From DASWVC01 sp036401335 (GTDB lineage Bacteria; Verrucomicrobiota; Verrucomicrobiia; Chthoniobacterales; JAFAMB01): a stretch of DNA of 10,825 nt. A program made the translations under genes and the position numbers. Where the stretch lies: assembly GCA_036401335.1 (NCBI GenBank), contig DASWVC010000281.1:1-10825 (forward strand), given 5' to 3'. How positions within the stretch are numbered: the stretch's first letter is position 1; each line of letters starts with the position of its first letter. Shown in pieces: positions 6,533-10,825 of this stretch. Under the pieces are notes generated by a model. The model was not told the DNA's origin. It ran no database searches and worked only from the letters and a program-made list of their open reading frames with translations.

Positions 6533-7063
6533 TTACCCGCGAGTTCCGCTCACCGACGGGCGGCTAAGCGCGGCGCGGCCCGCCCCGGACAACGCGTCGC
6601 CCCAGACCTCGGAAAGGTAGCCAAAAAGGCCGCCCAAGACCATGGCTGCAGCCGTCACGATTGCTGGGTTCCCAATGCCTAATAAGGTGATGGGGTGTCC
6701 AGTTGCAGCCGACGTTCCGACGGTGGAAGCAAAGCCCCAGACAATCGCCGGAATGGCTTGTAAAAGCGTGATTTTTGAAGCTTGCACCATGGCGGCGCTT
6801 CCAATCCCTACACAAACCGCAGCAATGATCAGATGGGAACCTAACGCCGTGATGGCGAGAAGGGTAAGCGATGCAATCACGACTCCCGTCAGGTTGGACG
6901 CAATGCTCTGCTTCAACCCGGCTGGCTTGCCACCCAATATAAAAAAGGATGCCCAGGCGATAAACGTCACCCAAACGGGCAGTGGCAAAATCGAGCCGGT
7001 TAGGTAAGTGTCCACCGCACCTAACACCCCGATGCTAATGCTGTATGCTTCAAGTTTCTTCAT
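6533..7063 (-). CDS. DUF1097 family inner-membrane protein within the nitrile hydratase operon
   Basis: This 176-residue hydrophobic protein has about six predicted membrane segments (roughly residues 7-21, 27-44, 57-75, 77-92, 100-118 and 125-152). The family pattern is clear in ISIGVLGAVDTYLTG (9-23), LPLPVWVTFIAWASFFILGG (26-45) and LGGLFGYLSEVWGD (143-156); I place it in DUF1097, the family of E. coli YcdZ, which has no established biochemical function. The ATG at 7063 has a good ribosome-binding site (GAAGGG, about three bases before it), and the open frame upstream of it is not protein-like. It lies 84 bases after the CobW gene and 30 bases before beta, on the same strand. Context suggests a role in moving nitrile, amide or metal across the membrane, but this is inference only. 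Confidence 0.8.
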   Translation of the reverse strand: MKKLEAYSISIGVLGAVDTYLTGSILPLPVWVTFIAWASFFILGGKPAGLKQSIASNLTGVVIASLTLLAITALGSHLIIAAVCVGIGSAAMVQASKITLLQAIPAIVWGFASTVGTSAATGHPITLLGIGNPAIVTAAAMVLGGLFGYLSEVWGDALSGAGRAALSRPSVSGTRG

Positions 7064-7147
7064 GAGCCCTTCGTTCCGGTTGTTTTCCTTTCGACGCTCC
7101 GGTTCTGCGGCCCGCCGCGGACCCGGCAAAGCTCTGTTCTGCGTCGC

Positions 7148-8152
7148 CTAATTCAGACACGCGCGAAACTGTTGGCGCAACGGTTCTTCCTGGAGGCCGC
7201 GGCCAATGAAAACGATCTCGTTCTTGCGGATTTCTCCCTTCTTCCAAGGACGGCCTGGGCGTCCGTCCAGCAACATGTGAACGCCCTGGAAAACGAAACG
7301 GCGATCTTCGTCATCCACATTGAGAATGCCTTTGATCCGGAAAATGTCGGCCCCTTTTTCCTGTACCAGCGCATTCAGCCAATGCATCAGTTTTCGGCCA
7401 TTCACGACGCCCGGATTGGCTAAGGCAACGGAGTAGACAGATTGGTCGTGCTCGTGCGAGCCCTCCGTCAGAAAGCCCGGATCAATCGCTAATGCATTCT
7501 TGAGATCAAATGCATTCAAGCCGAGGACGTCGCCAACCTCAACCCGGCAGTGGTCCGTGCAAAAGACCTCTGCGAACGCGTTCATCGAACGTACCCGGCT
7601 GAGGAGGGTCTGCAATGCTTCCGGCTTAACAAGGTCCTGTTTGTTGAGGATCACGACGTCGGCAAATGCGATCTGCTCCTGTGCTTCCGTACTGTCCCAG
7701 TGGTGGGCAATGTGCTTTGCATCGACGACGGTAACCACCGCATCCAGCGTGGTTCGCGCCCGCATTTCTTCTGCGACAAAAAAGGATTGAATCACGGGGG
7801 CGGGGTCAGCCAAGCCCGTTGTCTCAATGACCAGGTGATCGAATGGATCGGCGCATTGCAGCAGGTTGCCCACGATGCGCACGAGGTCGCCCCGGACCCG
7901 GCAACAGATGCAGCCATTGTTCATTTCAACGATCTCTTCGTCCGATCGGACAACGAGCTGGCCGTCAATCCCTATTTGGCCAAATTCGTTCACGATCACG
8001 GCGATTTTCCGTCCGTGCTTGGCCCTTAGTAGATGATTCAGCAGCGTGGTTTTACCGGCTCCGAGGTAACCCGTGATAATGGTCACGGGCACACGTGGGT
8101 TCTTTGGCAGCTCAGGCATCGTTCCGGTTGTGAAAAGCACTATTTGTGCCAT
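7148..8152 (-). CDS. COG0523/CobW-family metallochaperone GTPase, probable nitrile hydratase cobalt chaperone
   Basis: This is a cytoplasmic G3E-family GTPase. Numbered from the internal ATG at 8119, it shows P-loop GYLGAGKTT (17-25), the metal-binding CxCC motif in NNGCICCRVRGDL (67-79), the switch region HLVIETTGLADP (95-106), base-recognition NKQD (159-162), a short histidine-bearing linker SHEHDQ (221-226) and the CobW C-terminal domain (FRIKGILNVDDEDRRFVFQGVHMLLD, about 260-285). Family members deliver metals such as Zn or Co to target proteins. The 'P47K' activator of iron-type nitrile hydratases is a relative. Start is uncertain: ATG at 8152 (334 aa, chosen) or ATG at 8119 (323 aa), neither with a strong ribosome-binding site. 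A GTG at 8230 would cover a well-placed leader ORF and is unlikely. First recognisable gene of the operon, 84 bases before the DUF1097 gene. Confidence 0.9.
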   Translation of the reverse strand: MAQIVLFTTGTMPELPKNPRVPVTIITGYLGAGKTTLLNHLLRAKHGRKIAVIVNEFGQIGIDGQLVVRSDEEIVEMNNGCICCRVRGDLVRIVGNLLQCADPFDHLVIETTGLADPAPVIQSFFVAEEMRARTTLDAVVTVVDAKHIAHHWDSTEAQEQIAFADVVILNKQDLVKPEALQTLLSRVRSMNAFAEVFCTDHCRVEVGDVLGLNAFDLKNALAIDPGFLTEGSHEHDQSVYSVALANPGVVNGRKLMHWLNALVQEKGADIFRIKGILNVDDEDRRFVFQGVHMLLDGRPGRPWKKGEIRKNEIVFIGRGLQEEPLRQQFRACLN

Positions 8153-8181
8153 AAAAGTAAACAACTCGGTTGCTCCCGCAT
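8140..8181 (-). CDS. Possible 13-residue leader peptide overlapping the CobW start
   Basis: ATG at 8181 is preceded by AGGAGG (8192-8187) at a five-base spacing, the strongest ribosome-binding site I found in the window. It opens a 13-codon frame, MREQPSCLLLWHK, ending in TAG at 8142-8140. This end overlaps the CobW ATG at 8152 by 13 bases, and by one base an in-frame GTG at 8140. Translation of this ORF could couple ribosomes onto the CobW gene, which has no good site of its own. TACAAT at 8185-8180 also resembles a -10 box, although no convincing -35 lies upstream, so the site might be a promoter instead. Confidence 0.35.
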   Translation of the reverse strand: MREQPSCLLLWHK

Positions 8182-8366
8182 TGTATCCTCCTGTTCTGAC
8201 GCACGCAGAGGCTCTGAGCCTTCCATGCACGGGATAGGATGCTTGGTAATTCCCCTCGGGCCAGTCGGGACACCCACGCTCCTGTGCCGGCCAGGGCGTG
8301 AATGGTAGGGGAGCTTGTCTTCAAATGTCTAGCGGCGTGCCCCGTCCTTATGCCCAGTGCGCGCGC

Positions 8367-8390
8367 AAAAAACCACCTGGCATGGCGATC
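8367..8390 (-). terminator. Weak stem followed by six T on the - strand, possible terminator
   Basis: Reading the - strand downstream of the sugar ABC ATPase gene, a short CCA/TGG stem (8388-8386 with 8375-8373) is followed directly by TTTTTT (8372-8367). The T-run suits an intrinsic terminator but the stem is very short. The rest of 8231-8409 shows no ORF or promoter I can support. Confidence 0.25.
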
Positions 8391-8409
8391 CGAGGTCAGC
8401 GGCGAGTTA

Positions 8410-8438
8410 GCCGTACGTGCCTCAGGCTCCGTTACGGC
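8410..8438 (-). terminator. Hairpin spanning the stop codon of the sugar ABC ATPase gene
   Basis: GCCGTACG (8410-8417) pairs with CGT-TACGGC (8430-8438) with one bulged base, and an inner GCCT/AGGC pair (8419-8422 / 8424-8427) sits in the loop. The TAA of the ATPase gene (8434-8432) is inside the stem. No T-run follows directly. It may mark the 3' end of the sugar-transporter transcript or protect it from decay. Confidence 0.35.
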
Positions 8439-9199
8439 ACAGCGGCCGTAAATCCCGTGATAATGCGTTCGACCGCTTCAATGGTAGTTTTCTTCGGATC
8501 AATGTCGTCCGCGACCTTTTTTCCGCGCCGCAGAACAACGATGCGGTCAACCACCTGGAAAACGTGGTAGATGTTGTGAGCGATCAGGACACAGGAATGT
8601 CCGGCGTCGCGGGCATTGCGGACGAAGCGCAGCACTCCCTGGGTTTCATCGACGCCGAGGTTATTGGTCGGCTCATCGAGGATAATCAGGTCGGTTTCGA
8701 AGAGGATCGCCCGCGCGATCGCAACCGCCTGGCGTTCGCCGCCGGACAGGGCACTGATGGGCGTGGTCGGCGGGATGTCTTTCGTGATGCCCACCTGACG
8801 GACCAGTTCACGGGCGGCCTCATTCATGGCACGTTGATCCAGGCAACCTAGAAAACGTGGACCCTTCAAGGGTTCGCGGCCTAGGAACAGGTTGCGCGCG
8901 ATCGAAAGTTGGCTCACCAGCGCCGAGTCCTGGTAAATGGTTTCGATGCCGTGGGCAATCGCGTCGGAGGTGTTCCGGATGTCCGCTCTTTTGCCGCGCA
9001 GGTAGATGTCCCCACGGTCGGCCTGGAGCGCACCGGAAAGGATCTTGATGAGGGTCGATTTACCAGCGCCATTGTCGCCTAACAGGCCGATGATTTCATT
9101 CCGGTGAACCGAAAGCGTCACGTCACTGAGGGCTTGGACGCGCCCGAAGTACTTGGTGATGTGCTCCATCCGCACAAGTTCGTCTTTCATCGTGCTCAC
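8432..9199 (-). CDS. Sugar ABC transporter ATP-binding protein, single-domain FrcA type
   Basis: This is the cytoplasmic ATPase of a ribose/fructose-class importer. From the GTG at 9199 it has 255 residues and one nucleotide-binding domain: Walker A GDNGAGKST (41-49), Q-loop at YQD (89-91), signature LSGGERQ (151-157), Walker B with D-loop LIILDEPTNNLGVDE (171-185) and switch histidine His208. The LGV after Walker B is typical of CUT2-class ATPases such as FrcA. Most CUT2 ATPases (RbsA, XylG) are about 500-residue tandem repeats, so this one presumably works as a homodimer. The GTG overlaps the permease TGA in a four-base GTGA, a sign of translational coupling; an in-frame ATG at 9190 is the alternative start. 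Subunit order is binding protein, permease, ATPase. Substrate not determinable. Confidence 0.9.
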   Translation of the reverse strand: MSTMKDELVRMEHITKYFGRVQALSDVTLSVHRNEIIGLLGDNGAGKSTLIKILSGALQADRGDIYLRGKRADIRNTSDAIAHGIETIYQDSALVSQLSIARNLFLGREPLKGPRFLGCLDQRAMNEAARELVRQVGITKDIPPTTPISALSGGERQAVAIARAILFETDLIILDEPTNNLGVDETQGVLRFVRNARDAGHSCVLIAHNIYHVFQVVDRIVVLRRGKKVADDIDPKKTTIEAVERIITGFTAAVP

Positions 9200-10179
9200 G
9201 TTCCCGCATGGTGCCTGCGTTCAAGCCAGGAATGCAGCGCCATCATGCCGAGGATGATCGCGCCAATAAAGATGTTGTAGGCAAGGCCAGGAACGCCGAT
9301 CAGCACAATGCCGTTGCGCATCATGCGCAGGATCAGAACGCCGAGGACGGTGCCGATGATGGTGCCGCGCCCGCCGTTGAGCGCCGTCCCGCCAATCACG
9401 ACCATGGCGATCACTTCCAGTTCGTAACCCGTGCCGCTGTTCGGGTTGGCGGCGGAGACCCGGATGGAGCTCGTGATGCCGGCGTAGGCAGCAATGACGG
9501 CCGTTAACATGAACAAACTGAGCTTGGTCCGCGTCACACGCACGCCGCGTGCACGGGCGGCCTCCGGATTGCCGCCGGAAGCCTGGATCCAATTGCCGGC
9601 CTTTGACCGCGTGAGCACGTAGCCGAGAACGACTGCCAGAAGGATGAACCAGAGCAATGACGTGTAGATGCGGAGCTCGCCAACGCGAAACTCACCGGCA
9701 ACCGCCGTGGTCAGGGGGCCATGGGCAGCCCACGTCCGCTGGGGGAAGCCGTCCGTGAGGTAAAGAGCGGTCCCGCGCACGACCAGCAACATTCCGAGCG
9801 TGACCAGGAAAGAAGGAATTCTTAGGCGGGTAACCAACCAGCCACTGATGAAGCCGATGGCGGCGGCAATGGCCATTGCAACCAGGAAGCCCCCTTCAAG
9901 CGAGGTGGTACGGGTATTGTACAACGTCCACATTACCACCGGCGCAAAGCCAAAGACCGAACCCACCGACAGGTCGAACTCGCCGGCGGTCATCAGCAGC
10001 GTCATTCCCAGGGTGATCATGCCGAGTTCCGGCGTGAAGGCCAGCAGGTTGCTGATGTTGCCGGAAGACAGAAAAGCCGGCGCTCGCGCCGTGAATGCGG
10101 CGATCTCACCCGCGAGCAGAACAAACGGCCCGAACTCCGGTCTGGAGACGATGCGTTGGAAGATTGAAGGCAGTTCCAT
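9196..10179 (-). CDS. Sugar ABC transporter permease, RbsC type
   Basis: This is the inner-membrane permease of a CUT2-class importer (BPD_transp_2 family), 327 residues from the ATG at 10179, about the usual length. Family landmarks are GMTLLMTAGEFDLSVGS (58-74), the cytoplasmic coupling segment GGNPEAARARGV (202-213), which contacts the ATPase, and IGGTALNGGRGTIIGTVLG (262-280). Hydrophobic segments throughout fit eight to ten membrane helices. A TTG codon directly before the ATG is possible but would add only one residue, and no clear ribosome-binding site is visible for either. The 3' end overlaps the ATPase start by four bases. The gene begins 159 bases after the binding-protein stop, so translation initiates independently of it. 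The substrate cannot be deduced from the permease alone. Confidence 0.92.
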   Translation of the reverse strand: MELPSIFQRIVSRPEFGPFVLLAGEIAAFTARAPAFLSSGNISNLLAFTPELGMITLGMTLLMTAGEFDLSVGSVFGFAPVVMWTLYNTRTTSLEGGFLVAMAIAAAIGFISGWLVTRLRIPSFLVTLGMLLVVRGTALYLTDGFPQRTWAAHGPLTTAVAGEFRVGELRIYTSLLWFILLAVVLGYVLTRSKAGNWIQASGGNPEAARARGVRVTRTKLSLFMLTAVIAAYAGITSSIRVSAANPNSGTGYELEVIAMVVIGGTALNGGRGTIIGTVLGVLILRMMRNGIVLIGVPGLAYNIFIGAIILGMMALHSWLERRHHAGT

Positions 10180-10338
10180 CAAGCGGGAACAGGCGTTTCC
10201 CAGAGCTCAAAGCACACCGCGGGCCATACGAGCGCCCCACTGCGCACGCCTGCCACCCATGCCATAGCCGGCAGTTCAAGGCGCACCGTTTGTTGCGTGT
10301 TTACCGTGGCGGCAAGGGCTCAAGGTGAAACGAGCTTT

Positions 10339-10825
10339 TCACTTATGCTCCCCGGGTCCGTGCATGATCTTCAGGTAGGTTGCGGCCCTGTCCTTTTCGT
10401 ACAAAGTGCCGACGCCAATATCGAACCCGGGAGGAATGCCGCTTGCGGTCATGGCGGCCAGGGAGAGGGCCATGTAACTCGTGGCCTGGGGATCCTGCCA
10501 CATGGCGGCATTGACGTAGCCATCCAGGACCTCCTGCGCCGTGTCGGGAGAATTGCCCCAACCCACGACCGGGAAGCTGCCGGATTTGACGCCGACCTGG
10601 TCAAACACACGTTTGATGCTGCCGGTCACCAAATCACCAAGGCCAATGATGGCTTTGATCCGGCCCTGGTTGGCCGTCAGGTAATCTGACATCCGGGTGA
10701 TGATCTCCGCCTGATCGAGGGTGGTTTCGGTAATCTCGTGGGTTATTCCAAGCGGCTCAAAGACGCTGGTAATCCCCTGGGTTTCCAACGTTTGGTAAGT
10801 CGCTCCGGGAACCTCTACCGGCATC
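10339..10825 (-). CDS. Sugar-type ABC transporter periplasmic substrate-binding protein, C-terminal part (5' end outside window)
   Basis: The frame is open from the window's right edge to a TGA at 10341-10339, giving about 161 residues of the C-terminal lobe of an RbsB-like protein (Peripla_BP_4). Characteristic pieces are QAEIITRMSDYLTANQGRIKAIIGLGDLVTGSIKRVFDQVG, then FPVVGWGNSPDTAQEVLDGYVNAAMWQDPQATSYMAL. The latter is the usual hinge-and-strand pattern in which a residue after VVGW and the WQDP segment line the sugar pocket. The signal peptide and N-terminal lobe lie outside. An ATG right at the edge is internal to the protein, not its start. The 157 bases to the permease hold no ORF I support, only a 6-bp hairpin (GTGAAA/TTTCAC) over the stop codon. 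The tryptophan where many relatives have FD could reflect a different ligand. Confidence 0.85.
   Translation of the reverse strand, partial: MPVEVPGATYQTLETQGITSVFEPLGITHEITETTLDQAEIITRMSDYLTANQGRIKAIIGLGDLVTGSIKRVFDQVGVKSGSFPVVGWGNSPDTAQEVLDGYVNAAMWQDPQATSYMALSLAAMTASGIPPGFDIGVGTLYEKDRAATYLKIMHGPGEHK

Noticed and set aside
8153..8230. N-terminal extension of the CobW protein from a GTG at 8230
   Set aside because: The 26 added residues resemble nothing in the family and cover the AGGAGG site and leader ORF.
10325..10342. GTGAAA/TTTCAC hairpin at the stop codon of the binding-protein gene
   Set aside because: Only six AT-leaning pairs and no T-run; too weak to call a terminator.
1..10825. 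tRNA or rRNA genes, CRISPR arrays, insertion-sequence transposases or integrases
   Set aside because: Read for on both strands; none of their conserved sequences, regular repeat spacing or protein motifs were found.

Overview
The window comes from a bacterium with moderately high GC content. Hand-counted 60-base lines range from about 42% (4261-4320) to about 67% (2281-2340). The small protein at 532-768 belongs to a PF-x-PF / DGR-like family of roughly 70-residue proteins that I associate with Verrucomicrobia, Planctomycetes and Acidobacteria. A Verrucomicrobia-like soil bacterium is my best guess, held loosely; a proteobacterium is not excluded.

Layout. The left third reads on the + strand: the C-terminal end of a LysR-type regulator (1-247), a small conserved hypothetical (532-768), a fused permease/ATPase ABC transporter of the SbmA/BacA-YddA type (1052-2881), a GC-rich segment with a long inverted repeat (2990-3050), and a decayed SIS-domain sugar-phosphate isomerase gene (about 3049-3606) broken by one stop codon and two frameshifts. 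A hairpin at 3619-3679 separates these from a long block on the - strand.

Central block (8230 down to 3703, all - strand). This is a complete cobalt-type nitrile hydratase operon. In transcription order it holds a COG0523/CobW-type metallochaperone GTPase, a DUF1097 membrane protein, the nitrile hydratase beta subunit, the alpha subunit with the cobalt-type CTLCSC metal claw, a nitrile hydratase accessory (escort/activator) protein, and a NixA/HoxN/NhlF-family nickel/cobalt permease. Together they cover cobalt import, cobalt handling, assembly and catalysis (nitrile to amide). No amidase or nitrilase lies in the window, so the fate of the amide is not visible. The DUF1097 gene inside the operon and the pairing of a CobW GTPase with the small accessory protein are the most interesting points.

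Right block (10825 down to 8432, - strand). This is a ribose/fructose-class (CUT2) ABC importer: the C-terminal part of a periplasmic binding protein cut by the window end, an RbsC-like permease, and a single-domain FrcA-type ATPase. Its substrate cannot be read from the sequence. About 200 bases with weak hairpins separate it from the nitrile hydratase operon. A 13-codon leader ORF with the best Shine-Dalgarno sequence seen in the window overlaps the start of the CobW gene.
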